The notes: a model not told the origin generated them from the letters alone. A DNA stretch of 64,000 bases from V1-33 sp964523105 (GCA_964523105.1 CAZFZN010000006.1:124001-188000); one strand, 5' to 3'; positions 23,111 to 32,808 are shown, counted from the stretch's first letter. Numbers and translations: made by a program.

Positions 23111-23826
23111 GTGCCGACCATGTCTTCGATGGCGGCGACATGGATTGCGGCTCCGGGCTGATCCTGCTTATCCGCCAGAATATGCAGCAGGTTCCCGCGG
23201 GCGGAGTGCTGGAGATTCGCAGCACCGAGCCGTCGGTTACCGCCGAACTGCCGCCGTGGTGTCGCCTGACAGGTCACGAGTATCTGCACACGGAAGCGGA
23301 AGCACCCGGGCGCTGGCGGCATTTCGTGCGCCGGGGCGCAGACATTTCCGCGCAGGCCGCGGCATTGGAAAAAGACAAACAACAGGCGCAGCACTACGAG
23401 TGGCACGTGCGCGCACGGCTCACCGGAAGTCAGGAAGCTTCGCTCTTCGCGCGCAACTCTTCATGGAAACTCGGCCAGCCCGCCAGCTTTGAAGTGAAGG
23501 ACGAACATCCCTCCGCCATCGAAGCTCTGCTGGGAGCCCTGGCAGCGGAACTGGTGAACAGCTTTGCCACCGCCTGCGCACAAAAGGGCATCATGGTTGA
23601 TGAACTGTAAGCCACTGCGAAGGGCAGATTGCACAGCGTGTTGGCTCATCTCGGGATGGAGGAGGGAGATCCTTCGCTGGCTTCCGCCGACCTCACCGTC
23701 TTCGTGACCTCACCCGCAGCCGGTGAAACCCTGCGCGCTCTCTTCGCCGAAGTCCTCGCGCGGGCACCACTCTGCGCGACGCTGCGCAAAGCCGCTGCCG
23801 TCACCACTCGGCTGGTCATTCTCTGA
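23107..23826 (+). pseudogene. TusA::OsmC fusion gene interrupted by an in-frame TAA
   Basis: The ATG at 23107 overlaps the preceding stop. Residues 1-75 form a TusA-like domain (FDGGDMDCGSG, then 'ELPPWCRLTGHEYL'), a linker follows, and from about residue 95 an OsmC-like domain begins ('YEWHVRARLTGSQEASLFAR', 'ALLGALAAELVNSFATA', 'MVDEL'). A TAA at 23608-23610 stops it at 167 residues. The same frame immediately continues as 'ATAKGRLHSVLAHLG' and runs to 23826 with 'LARAPLCATLRKA'. The paralogue at 16569 reads VDEIEATVKAEL across this point, so the stop replaces a Glu (GAA/GAG to TAA/TAG-type change). The full protein would have 239 residues. Either recent inactivation, a truncated TusA-only product, or a base error. 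Confidence 0.75.
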
Positions 23827-23954
23827 ACAGGCCCTCCGCTGACCGGACGGTAACGGTCCCGGGCAAACATCGTAGCACAGAACAGAGTGCCCCCATCTGG
23901 ACTCCTCTGCGAAATCTGCGGAAATCCTGCTGTTCCCGGATAGAACAAGTTCCC

Positions 23955-25616
23955 ATGAACCCGCCCCCTGACGAAACCACTGAACGCATCCTCGGGCTCG
24001 ATCCGCGGGCGCTGCTGGCGCGGGCGCGCACGCCGGAGCGGTCGCCGGCGCGCGCCGCGTGGTCGCCGCCGGAACTGGAGGAACTCGCACCGCTGCTGCC
24101 GGGATTCGTGCTGGAGGAATTCATCGGGCGTGGCGGCATGGGCGCCGTGTACCGTGCGCGGCAGGCCGGGTTGGAGCGCGCCGTGGCCATCAAACTGCTG
24201 CCGCGCACGGCGGCGGAGGATGCGGAGTTCGCCGAACGCTTTCGCACCGAAGCCCGCGCTTTGGCCAGGCTCCAGCATCCGCACATCGTCACCATTTACG
24301 AATCCGGCGCGACCACGGACGGGCATCTTTTTTATGTCATGGAATACGTGGACGGCAGCGACCTGTCGGAACTGCTCGCCCACGGCGCGCTGCCCGCGGC
24401 GCAGGCACTGAGCATCGCGCGCGCGGTTTGTGAGGCTTTGGAATACGCCCACGCGCGCGGCATCATTCACCGTGACATCAAGCCCGCCAACGTGCTGCTG
24501 GGCGACGACGGCCTGGTGAAAGTCGCCGACTTCGGACTGGCGAAACAATTCTCCGGCCCGGAGCGCACAGAAAATCTAACCGTCACCGGTGCGGCGCTGG
24601 GCACGCCGTCTTATATGTCGCCGGAACAGCGCAAAGGTCAGCCGGTTGATGCGCGTGCGGATCTCTACAGCCTCGGCGTGATGCTCTACGAAATGCTCAC
24701 GGGCGAACTCCCGCAGGGCGCATGGCAGCCGCCTTCACGAAAATCCGACAGCAGTCCGCGGCTCGATGCCGTGGTGGAAAAATCCGTGCAGCCGGACCCC
24801 GCGCTGCGCGTGCAGTCCGCCGCGGAACTGCGCGCGCGCCTCGAGCGCATCGAGCGGCTCATGGCCCCCGGCGTGCGGCGGCGGCGCGTGATCCTCACAG
24901 CGGCCGCGGCGCTCGCGCTTTCCGGCGGCGGCGCCTGGCTCTGGCGGCTCCCGCCGCGCGCGGTGGAGGCTCCGGTGCTTCTGCACGATGCCCAAACCAC
25001 CCGGTCTGCGCCTTCCATTCCGCCGCTTCTGGAGCCGGGCACCTATCATCCTCTCGAAAACCTCAATCTCGCGAGCGCCGCACTCAGCGGTCAGTGGTCC
25101 TGGCTCGACGACAAGCCCGGCGGCACGCTCAGCATTGCCTACACGCACGAGCAGCGTCACGCCAAGATTCTCCACCTGCCGGTGCATCCCGGCCCGCGCG
25201 GATACGACGTGACCTGCGAACTGTTGGTGGAGCACCGCGGCGGCGACATGACCTTCCTGCTGCCCGCCGGCACAGCGCGTCCGGCGCTGGTATTCGATCT
25301 CTACGACTACACCGGTCTCGAAGTCATCCGCGGCACCAACTGGAAACAAAATGAAACGTCGCGCCTCCACGCGTTTCCGTCAGGCCGGTTCGTGCCCGTC
25401 GTCGTCGTCGTGCGTCCCTCTGGCGACCGCGTCGCCATTTCGCTGCATCTCGACGGCCAGCCGGTCTTCCAGTGGGAGGGCCTGCAGAGCGACCTCACGC
25501 TATTGGAAAATGACTACCCGCAGGCGCTCGTCAATCACCGCGGCCCGGTGCTCTCGCTCTTCAGCAGCACCGGCGCGGCGCAACTCCGCGCGCTGGAGGT
25601 GAAGGTGCTGCCGTAG
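23955..25616 (+). CDS. Membrane Ser/Thr protein kinase with LamG-like extracytoplasmic sensor
   Basis: 553 residues. The PknB-type kinase domain spans ~50-305: 'GRGGMGAVY' loop, Lys80 in AIK, HRDIKPAN (172-179), DFG (192-194), 'GTPSYMSPEQ'. One transmembrane helix lies at ~311-330. The C-terminal ~210 residues ('LSGQWSWLDDKPGGTLSIAY', 'YDVTCELLVEHRGGDMTFLL', 'VAISLHLDGQPVFQWEGL') look like a concanavalin/DUF1080-type beta sandwich outside the membrane, probably binding a carbohydrate or lipid ligand. In Verrucomicrobia/Planctomycetes such kinases sit beside an ECF sigma gene of the type at 32011; here a giant gene separates the two. Confidence 0.93.
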   Translation: MNPPPDETTERILGLDPRALLARARTPERSPARAAWSPPELEELAPLLPGFVLEEFIGRGGMGAVYRARQAGLERAVAIKLLPRTAAEDAEFAERFRTEARALARLQHPHIVTIYESGATTDGHLFYVMEYVDGSDLSELLAHGALPAAQALSIARAVCEALEYAHARGIIHRDIKPANVLLGDDGLVKVADFGLAKQFSGPERTENLTVTGAALGTPSYMSPEQRKGQPVDARADLYSLGVMLYEMLTGELPQGAWQPPSRKSDSSPRLDAVVEKSVQPDPALRVQSAAELRARLERIERLMAPGVRRRRVILTAAAALALSGGGAWLWRLPPRAVEAPVLLHDAQTTRSAPSIPPLLEPGTYHPLENLNLASAALSGQWSWLDDKPGGTLSIAYTHEQRHAKILHLPVHPGPRGYDVTCELLVEHRGGDMTFLLPAGTARPALVFDLYDYTGLEVIRGTNWKQNETSRLHAFPSGRFVPVVVVVRPSGDRVAISLHLDGQPVFQWEGLQSDLTLLENDYPQALVNHRGPVLSLFSSTGAAQLRALEVKVLP

Positions 25617-25713
25617 TCTAAAATCGGAGAAGGGGGAAACGTGACTCGGTTCTTCCCGAATCTGAAGCTCCGCCGCTGGTGTGAGGATGTTGCGTGCTGC
25701 GGCCATGAATGAT

Positions 25714-28700
25714 TCACGGCGCGGCGGTCACCCGCAGATGCACGAAACGGCGGACGGTGCCGGCCGGGACGGTGGCGCACACCGTCTGGGTCGTGCCGTT
25801 GTCATTGAGAACGGCTTCCGTGACGCCCGCCGTGCTCCAGGTGCCACCGGTGAGAGTGTCGCTCCACTCCACGCGGAATTCGGTGTCGGCGAGAGCGGCG
25901 ACGCTGCGGGTGTAGGTGAATTCGATGACCGCCCCATTGGTCACGGTCTGAACGGAGAGCGCGCCCGCCTGCAGCGGATGCAGACCGAGGGCGCGCTCCA
26001 TGAGATTGGTGAGGCCGTCGTTGTCAGGGTCGGCGGTGTCCGCAGCATTGCCGGTGTTGTCAGGCGAACCGAAGTACTGCTGCCGCCACGCCTGTGCGTG
26101 GGGAACGGCGGAGGTGGGCGCGGTGAGCATGACGGCGGAGGATTCATCGTCGAAGATTACGTGATAGGCCACCTGACCCCGGTCGTTGAGGCCGCAGCCG
26201 CGCCCGTCCTCGTCGCCGGAGCCGCCGATGCTTGTGGCGCCGTAGAAGGACTCGGCGGCAAAGGTCAGATGCCGCACGGTGCGCATCACTCCCAGCGTCA
26301 CCTCCAGCGAATCGCCCGCGCGCACGATCAGGGCGGGCGCGCTGCCGGGCTCGGCCCGCCAGAGGCTTTCGTCATTTTCAAAGGGCACAAAGCCCGGTCC
26401 GCCCAGCCGGGCAGTAAAGACCACTGTGCCCTGATCGTTGAGACAGGCGTTGTTGAAGATTTCCTCGAAGAAGACGCCCGCGCCGAGGCCGGGGGCCGGA
26501 TCACCGCTGGCGACAATTTTGGTGACGGCGCCGTTTTGCCAGCGCCACAGTCCGTTTCCGGTGAGGGGGCTGTTGATGCCGCCATCGGAGAGATCGGCGT
26601 AGAAGGCGAGCCGTCCGGCGGCGTTGATCCACGGGGCGGCGAGGATTGTAAACAGGGTGCCGGCGCTGGTGCCGGGAGCCGGCTGGCCGGTTCGGGCCAC
26701 CATCTCCAACTGACCTGCCGTACCGGTCCAGATGCCCTGGTCATTGAGATGCGTCAGACCCGGCCCCGTTAGGGTGGCGGCAAAGGCCACGCGACCTGCA
26801 CCGTTGATGACCACGGGATCGACTGGACCGCGGAAATGGAGGCCGGTCCCGGGTGCGGGATCACCCCCGCGCATCACCAGAGTCAGCTGGCCGGGCCGGC
26901 CGGTCCAAAGGCCGCTCTCATTGCCATTGATGACTCCGGTGCCGGTCAGCGTACTGACGAACGCGCACTGGCCGGTCGCGTTGATGGCAATCTGTCCGAA
27001 GGGGTACTGGAAGTTCACTCCTGGTCCGGTGCCGGGTGCGGGATCTCCGCCGCGCGCCAGCACTGCCAGACCGCCCGGCGGTCCCGCCCACAGGCAGGCA
27101 TAGTTGGGATTTTCGTCTGCGAAGTTAATGCCCGTGCCGGTGAGGTCGCAACGGAACACACAGGTTCCTTCGGCGTTGATGTGCATGGCGGCCAGGGTTT
27201 CACCGAACAAAACACCGGCGGGGAGGCCAGGAGCCTGCGCCCCCTGCTGCGCCACGGGCACCACGTTGCCCGGCGAGCCGGCCATGACGACGGTGAAGTC
27301 GATGCCGGGCCCCGTCAGCGGCGCGGAGAAAATACTCTGGCCTGCGGCATTGACCGGAACGGACTGAGCGGACGCGTTGATGTTGCCATACACTATCCCG
27401 GGGCCGAATCCGGGGACAGCCGCCCCGTCCGCCGAGAGCATGGCCACATTGCCGCGGGGGCCTGACCATGTGCCTTCCACGCCATTGGTCAGGCGCGCGC
27501 CGAAGACACAATGGCCCGAAGCATTCACTGTCGGTGTGCTCACCCAGAGAAAGCCCGGACCGGTGTTCTGCGGGTATCCATAGGCGACTGTCTGGCTGCC
27601 GAGGGCCGGGTCCACGCGCACCGTGAAACTGCCTGTGGCTGTGAGGCCGCCGCTGTCGCTGACATCCACCTGCACCAGCGTCGAGCCGATGGGAAAGAAC
27701 GTTCCGCTGGCGGGAACGGCGACCGGCACGGGATTCGGTGTGTCCTCCGCATCCGTCGCGCTGATGGGGAGAGTCACATCGGCGCCCGTGGCGGAGGTCG
27801 CGGTGACCACGAATGGCGAGGCCGGCAAATTCAGCACCGGCGGCGTGTTGCCGGTGCCGGTTAGGGTGATGTCAAAGCTGCCCTCATCGTAGTCGTCGCT
27901 GAGGATGTGCAGTACAGCGCTGCGCGATCCGCCGTCGCCGGGAGTGAAGGTGACATCGCAGGTGATTTCCTGAGCCGGTGGGATGACCGCGGGCAGGAAC
28001 GGCGGCCAGACAAAGTAGTCGCCGGCCTGAACTCCGGTCATGGTGATTTCACTCACCGTGAGATCGGTGACTCCGGTGTTTTTGATGGTGAACGTCGCTG
28101 CCGCGCTGCTGTATCCCGGATTCACCAGTCCAAAATTCACCGTGGCCGCGCCATCGGTCAGGTTCGTGCCCGCCGGCTGCTCCACGGCGATTTCGCCGGG
28201 CGGGACGACACGGACCACAAAGCTGTCCGACGCGGTCAGGCCGCCGCTGTCAGTCGCGCTCACATTCACCGTCGTGTCGCCGACCGGAAACAGCGAGCCG
28301 GAAGCGGGCACCGCAACCGGTGTCGGGCCGGGATCCTGTTCCGCGTCGGTGGAACTGAGATCGAAGCTGACATTCGCCCCGGCGGGCGAAGTGGCGGTGG
28401 CGATTACAGGCGAAGCCGGAAGATTCAGCACCGGCGGCGTATTGCCGGTGCCGGTAAGCGTGACGAAGAGGAAGCTTTCGTCCGTGTCGTCGCTGGTGAT
28501 GGTGAGCCACGTCGAGCGCGGCCCGCCCGCCGCGGGAGTGAAGCGCACGCTGCCGGTAATCGTCTGCCCCGCCGCGATGACCGCGGGCAGCGCCGGCGGA
28601 GTGAGCTCGAATTCTGACGGATCGGCGATGCTGACATCCGTGACGTTCAGCGGCACGATGCCGGTGTTGCGGATGGTGATGACCACCGGCGGTCCGGTGC

Positions 28701-31700
28701 TGCCGGGATTGCGCAGGCCGAAGTCCACCGCGGGACTGACACTGTCGAGGTCCGTGCCCGCAGGCTGCTCCACCTGAATCTCCGGCGCGATGACCACGCT
28801 GACCACGAAGCTGTCCGTCACCGTCAGCCCGCGATTGTCAGTGACGCTGACATTCACCGTGGTGTCGCCAATGGGAAAGAGACTGCCGGAGGGCGGCGCA
28901 GCCAGCGGCACCGGCGGCAGATCCTGTTCAAAGTCGGTGACGACGAGATTGAACGCGACATTCGCCCCGGCGGCGGAAGTGGCGGACACCGTGAGCGGTG
29001 AAAACGGGAGTTGCAGCGCGGGCGGCGTGTTGCCGGTGCCGGCCAGATAGACTTCAAAGACGCTCTCATCGTCATCGTTGCTGGCAATTTCCAGCAATGC
29101 GCTGCGCGGGCCGCCGGCTGAGGGTGTGAACCGCGCCTGACAAATCACCGACGCCCCGGGCGCCACCACCGCGGGCAGCGCCGGAGGTGTCAGGATAAAG
29201 TCCGCGGCGTCGGTGCCGCTCACGCTGATACCGCTCACGTCGAGGGGAGTGCCGCCGGTGTTTTTAATGGCGAAGGGAAACTGCGCGCTGCTCTGGCCGG
29301 GATTGAAAAGTCCGAAATCCACCGACGAACTGTAGTCCGAAAGTTCCGTGCCCGCCGGCTGCTCCACGGTGATTTCCGGCGGCACAATGGCGCGCACGAT
29401 GAAACTGCCCGTCGTCGTCAGTCCGCCGCTGTCGGTTACCGTCACCTGCACCGTAGTGTCGCCCGGCGGGAACCAGGAACCGCCCGGCGGGTCGGCCAGC
29501 GGCACGGGATCGGGGTCATCTTCGGCGTCTGTCGCCGTGACTGTGAAATCGACATAGACATCATTGAAGCCCGGCGCGCTCACGATGAGCGGCGAGGCGG
29601 GCAACTGCAGCACTGGCGGAGAGTTTCCATCACCGGTGAGCGGAAAGTCGAACGTGCCCTCATCCGCGTCGTTGCTCAGAATGCGCAGCGTGGTGCTGCG
29701 CAGGCCCGCTGTGGCAGGCGAGAAGATCACGCTGAACGTGATCACTTGCCCGGGCGCGATGCTGGCCGGCAGCGCCGGAGGGGTCACGGCAAAGTCCGCA
29801 GCGTGACCTCCGGTGACGCTGACGGAAGTTACATTCAGCGCACTCGTGCCGTAATTGCCGATGCTGAATGTTTTCGCTGCGCCGCTGGTCTGCGGCACCA
29901 CGGCGCCGAGACTCACCGCCGGCCCGCCGTCCACCGCGGCGCTGCCGTCCGGCTTGACCACGGAAATCTGCGGCCCGGTCGTGGTGACGCCGTAAAGGAC
30001 ATAGGAACGGCCGGCGCGAAGAGCGCTCGACGCATGAAGCGCGTCGGCGGCGCCGAGGAGCAGGTCCGGCTTGCCGTCGCCGTTCACATCACCGCTGCCC
30101 ACCGCTCCCCATATCGTTAGATGATCGAGGTTGCGCCCGCCGTAAATGGTCACATTGGCGCCGCCATTGCCACGAATGCCCAGGTCGAGCACGGCTGGAA
30201 AGGCTGGCCGTCCGAACACGAGATAGGCTTCCCCGCTGTCGCCGCGGGCTTCCCCGGAACCATCCGCGAAGCGTGATCCCAGCACGATGTCGTCCCGGCC
30301 ATCGCCATTGAGGTCACTGGTCAGGATGGCGCCGAACACGGTCAGTTCATCACCCTGGTTCGCTCCGTAAATCGTCGTCGCCGCCACCGCGGTGATCAAT
30401 GACTGGGCAGGGAAGGCCGCCGGGCTTTGGCGGCCAGGGACGAGATAGACCTGCCCGGCATCGATCCGCGATTCATTCGGCCCGTCGGCGGAAAACGCAG
30501 TGAGCAGAAAGTCGTCCACGCCGTCACCATTGCAGTCGCCGACGCCGCGCGGCACCACGGAGAGCAGATCGTCAGGACTCTCGCCTGTGATCACTGCATC
30601 GGCGACGCCGGGCGTGCCGAGGCTGGCCATAACGGGGAACACCGGCCGTCCGTACACCAGGATAATCTCGCCGCGTCGTTCGCCCCCGCCCTCGCTCGCG
30701 CCCATGAGCAGATCGGCGGTGCCGTCGCCGTTGAAATCTCCGATCGCGAGCCCCGCGCCGCGCCGCGAGGCGTCGCCGTTCATGGGCAACCGTCCGAAGG
30801 GAGCTGCGACCCCGCGGTAGGTGACATTGGCGCCGCCATTCCCCTGCACCCCGAGGTCCAGAGTGGCTGGAAACGCCGCAGGCGCCGCCCTGCCAAAAAC
30901 GAGATACACCCTGCCGTGCGGCGGCAGCGAACCATCCGGCGCCACCGGCGACGTCCATAAATTCGCTCCGAGCACCAAATCGTCCACGCCGTCGCCATTG
31001 AGATCCCCCGCCGCCAGCGCGCCATCCCACGTCAGGTAATCAGCCCCGCTCACCCCGGGAACGTTTCCTTGACTGCCGTAAAGGGTCACGTTCGCACCGC
31101 CGGCTCCCTGGACCGCCATGTCCAGAGTGGCGGGAAAAACCGCCCGCCCAAAAATGATGTAGGCCTCGCCGGAACGTTCGCGGGTATTCCCCGGGCCGTC
31201 CGCCTCCGGTGATCCCAGCGCGAGGTCCGCCACGCCGTCATCGTTGAAATCTCCGGCGATCATTGCGCCGCGATCTGTCAGGTTGTCGCCCGTGCCGCCG
31301 CCATAAATCGTGACATTCGCTCCGCCATTGCCCTGCACCGCGAGGTCCAGCGCTGCGGGGAACACCGCCGGGCTGCTCCGTCCGAAAATGAGATAGGCCT
31401 CGCCGCAGCTGCCCCGGCCTTCCGCCGGCCCGTCTGCCAAATAGGACGCGATGCAGAGGTCATCGATGCCGTCTCCGTTGAAGTCGTCCACCAGCAGCCC
31501 GCCGTTCGCTCCGATTCCGTCGTTGAAAGTGGCGCCGCGGATAGTGATGTCCGGCGGAGCTCCGGCTGTGCCCGGCACGTCTTTGGCGCCGGCAAAGGCA
31601 GCCTTTCCGAACCAAACATAAACCGCCCCGGCGTCCGGCTTCGTCTGTGCGGGGGCCGGCGGCACGTAGTCCGCCGTTTGGGCGGCGACGATCCAGTCGT

Positions 31701-31923
31701 CAATCCCGTCTCCGTTCAGATCCCCGGTTTCGAAGTATGACCCCATCTGGTCCCCGACCCGTGCACCGTAGGCCGTCACATGGGGTGCATCCGCCGCAGA
31801 GCCGGGGGCTTTGAGAAGATCGTAAGTCGGGAGAAAACTCTGCGCGAGCAGCGAAGTCGCGGTAACAGCAAGCAGCGCGGAACCGTGCAGGAAAGTTCCA
31901 AAGTGAACAGGGCGGGCAGTCAT
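25714..31923 (-). CDS. Giant secreted FG-GAP / choice-of-anchor-D / NxxGxxxF-repeat protein
   Basis: 2069 residues with an N-terminal signal ('SALLAVTATSLLAQS'). In order: eight FG-GAP units with Ca2+-binding D-x-NGDG-x-x-D motifs (~60-650), most followed by 'VFGR' and several by 'GNGGANVTIYGG'; four tandem ~198-residue units, each a choice-of-anchor-D (ASH-like) plus HYR-like Ig domain, most opening with 'VEQPAGT' and containing 'LTPPALPAVI' and 'TGNTPPVLNLPASP'; then eight 'INAAGRLAFYADL'-type repeats (NxxGxxxF, DUF7453-like); finally a verrucomicrobial C-terminal tail with 'DPDNDGLTNLMERALGL' and 'FRVEWSDTLTGGTW'. It is likely a cell-surface or exported adhesin/structural protein. It is transcribed against the kinase gene and lies just downstream of the ECF sigma gene on the same strand. 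Confidence 0.9.
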   Translation of the reverse strand: MTARPVHFGTFLHGSALLAVTATSLLAQSFLPTYDLLKAPGSAADAPHVTAYGARVGDQMGSYFETGDLNGDGIDDWIVAAQTADYVPPAPAQTKPDAGAVYVWFGKAAFAGAKDVPGTAGAPPDITIRGATFNDGIGANGGLLVDDFNGDGIDDLCIASYLADGPAEGRGSCGEAYLIFGRSSPAVFPAALDLAVQGNGGANVTIYGGGTGDNLTDRGAMIAGDFNDDGVADLALGSPEADGPGNTRERSGEAYIIFGRAVFPATLDMAVQGAGGANVTLYGSQGNVPGVSGADYLTWDGALAAGDLNGDGVDDLVLGANLWTSPVAPDGSLPPHGRVYLVFGRAAPAAFPATLDLGVQGNGGANVTYRGVAAPFGRLPMNGDASRRGAGLAIGDFNGDGTADLLMGASEGGGERRGEIILVYGRPVFPVMASLGTPGVADAVITGESPDDLLSVVPRGVGDCNGDGVDDFLLTAFSADGPNESRIDAGQVYLVPGRQSPAAFPAQSLITAVAATTIYGANQGDELTVFGAILTSDLNGDGRDDIVLGSRFADGSGEARGDSGEAYLVFGRPAFPAVLDLGIRGNGGANVTIYGGRNLDHLTIWGAVGSGDVNGDGKPDLLLGAADALHASSALRAGRSYVLYGVTTTGPQISVVKPDGSAAVDGGPAVSLGAVVPQTSGAAKTFSIGNYGTSALNVTSVSVTGGHAADFAVTPPALPASIAPGQVITFSVIFSPATAGLRSTTLRILSNDADEGTFDFPLTGDGNSPPVLQLPASPLIVSAPGFNDVYVDFTVTATDAEDDPDPVPLADPPGGSWFPPGDTTVQVTVTDSGGLTTTGSFIVRAIVPPEITVEQPAGTELSDYSSSVDFGLFNPGQSSAQFPFAIKNTGGTPLDVSGISVSGTDAADFILTPPALPAVVAPGASVICQARFTPSAGGPRSALLEIASNDDDESVFEVYLAGTGNTPPALQLPFSPLTVSATSAAGANVAFNLVVTDFEQDLPPVPLAAPPSGSLFPIGDTTVNVSVTDNRGLTVTDSFVVSVVIAPEIQVEQPAGTDLDSVSPAVDFGLRNPGSTGPPVVITIRNTGIVPLNVTDVSIADPSEFELTPPALPAVIAAGQTITGSVRFTPAAGGPRSTWLTITSDDTDESFLFVTLTGTGNTPPVLNLPASPVIATATSPAGANVSFDLSSTDAEQDPGPTPVAVPASGSLFPVGDTTVNVSATDSGGLTASDSFVVRVVPPGEIAVEQPAGTNLTDGAATVNFGLVNPGYSSAAATFTIKNTGVTDLTVSEITMTGVQAGDYFVWPPFLPAVIPPAQEITCDVTFTPGDGGSRSAVLHILSDDYDEGSFDITLTGTGNTPPVLNLPASPFVVTATSATGADVTLPISATDAEDTPNPVPVAVPASGTFFPIGSTLVQVDVSDSGGLTATGSFTVRVDPALGSQTVAYGYPQNTGPGFLWVSTPTVNASGHCVFGARLTNGVEGTWSGPRGNVAMLSADGAAVPGFGPGIVYGNINASAQSVPVNAAGQSIFSAPLTGPGIDFTVVMAGSPGNVVPVAQQGAQAPGLPAGVLFGETLAAMHINAEGTCVFRCDLTGTGINFADENPNYACLWAGPPGGLAVLARGGDPAPGTGPGVNFQYPFGQIAINATGQCAFVSTLTGTGVINGNESGLWTGRPGQLTLVMRGGDPAPGTGLHFRGPVDPVVINGAGRVAFAATLTGPGLTHLNDQGIWTGTAGQLEMVARTGQPAPGTSAGTLFTILAAPWINAAGRLAFYADLSDGGINSPLTGNGLWRWQNGAVTKIVASGDPAPGLGAGVFFEEIFNNACLNDQGTVVFTARLGGPGFVPFENDESLWRAEPGSAPALIVRAGDSLEVTLGVMRTVRHLTFAAESFYGATSIGGSGDEDGRGCGLNDRGQVAYHVIFDDESSAVMLTAPTSAVPHAQAWRQQYFGSPDNTGNAADTADPDNDGLTNLMERALGLHPLQAGALSVQTVTNGAVIEFTYTRSVAALADTEFRVEWSDTLTGGTWSTAGVTEAVLNDNGTTQTVCATVPAGTVRRFVHLRVTAAP
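27606..29974 (-). repeat. Four tandem ~594-bp units inside the giant secreted gene
   Basis: Four in-frame units of about 198 codons each, recognisable by repeated ends such as TGNTPPVLNLPASP and 'VEQPAGT'. Boundaries are approximate. The units are similar but clearly diverged, so the duplication is not very recent. Confidence 0.7.
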
Positions 31924-32010
31924 GCCTCTGTGTTAAGACACCGGCCCCGGATCGTTACAGGCACCGGGCATTTTCATGCGCCCCGTCCGCGGTTGCCGTC
32001 CAGTCCCGCG

Positions 32011-32733
32011 CTAACCCAGCGCGCGGAACAGCGCATCGATTTCCTCATCCACTTCCGCCTCCGTTTTCGCGTCCATGCTGGCGGCGACTTCGGCAAGCAG
32101 CCGCTGGCGGTAGCGCGCCCGCAGCCTCGTCACGGCGACGCGCACGGCGCCGGCAGTGAGGCCCAGCTTCCCGCCGCTGGCGGCGGCGGATTCTGCGTCC
32201 GGCTCTTCGGTCAGAGCTGGCTTGAGCACATCGAAGAGTTCGCCTTTGCCCTGCTGCACATAGTCCCCGCGCAGCCCGGTGAGCGCCCGCTCCAGCAACG
32301 TGAGTGCCCAGCGGCGGTGATAGAGTTTTTCCGGAGTCTCCACGTGGGCCGGTTCGCGCAGGTAAAGGCCCTCGGCAGTTGCTTCATCGATGGAGAGCAA
32401 CTCCCGCCCGCCGCCGCGCTTCTGCCGGTTTTGGGTGCGCCAGTCGTCGCGCACAAACCGCTGCAGGGCGGTGAGCAGGAAATTCCGCAGCTTCCCACGC
32501 TCCGGATCGGCGCGCGCGAGCAGTTCCTTTTCGATCAGTTGGGCGAAGAATCCCTGCGTGAGGTCCGCCGCATCGTCCGCGCCGTGGCCTGTGCGGCGCA
32601 CATAGGCGTAAAGCGGATACCAGTAGCTCCGGCAGAGCTTTTCCATGGCCTCGCGCGACCTCATCGCATCGCCGCTGCGCACGGCGGAGACGAGGCTCCA
32701 GCGGGTGGGCGTGAATTCGGCAGGGGCGGACAT
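32011..32733 (-). CDS. ECF-type RNA polymerase sigma factor (Planctomycete/Verrucomicrobia type)
   Basis: 240 residues from the ATG at 32733. The N-terminus 'EFTPTRWSLVSAVRSGD', 'LCRSYWYPLYAYVRRTGHGA', 'DAADLTQGFFAQLIEK' and 'GKLRNFLLTALQRFVRDDWR' correspond to sigma region 2 of the subgroup that in these phyla accompanies Ser/Thr kinases. The C-terminal 'LTAGAVRVAVTRLRARYRQR' provides region 4. The kinase at 23955 is the probable functional partner, in which case phosphorylation might control it. Region 4 is followed by a short acidic tail. The in-frame extension to 33288 is shadow of the PPC gene on the other strand. No promoter is recognised in the 75-base divergent gap to the PPC gene. 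Confidence 0.88.
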   Translation of the reverse strand: MSAPAEFTPTRWSLVSAVRSGDAMRSREAMEKLCRSYWYPLYAYVRRTGHGADDAADLTQGFFAQLIEKELLARADPERGKLRNFLLTALQRFVRDDWRTQNRQKRGGGRELLSIDEATAEGLYLREPAHVETPEKLYHRRWALTLLERALTGLRGDYVQQGKGELFDVLKPALTEEPDAESAAASGGKLGLTAGAVRVAVTRLRARYRQRLLAEVAASMDAKTEAEVDEEIDALFRALG

Positions 32734-32808
32734 AACGGCGCGCTCATAACACAGCCCCGGCTTGCACTCCACATTCTTTTCGGCGAAGTCAGGCCGTCGC
32801 CCGCTCTC

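Noticed and set aside
23608..23610. The TAA in the TusA::OsmC gene as a recoded codon
   Set aside because: TAA is not used for selenocysteine and the paralogue has Glu here; a nonsense change or error is simpler.
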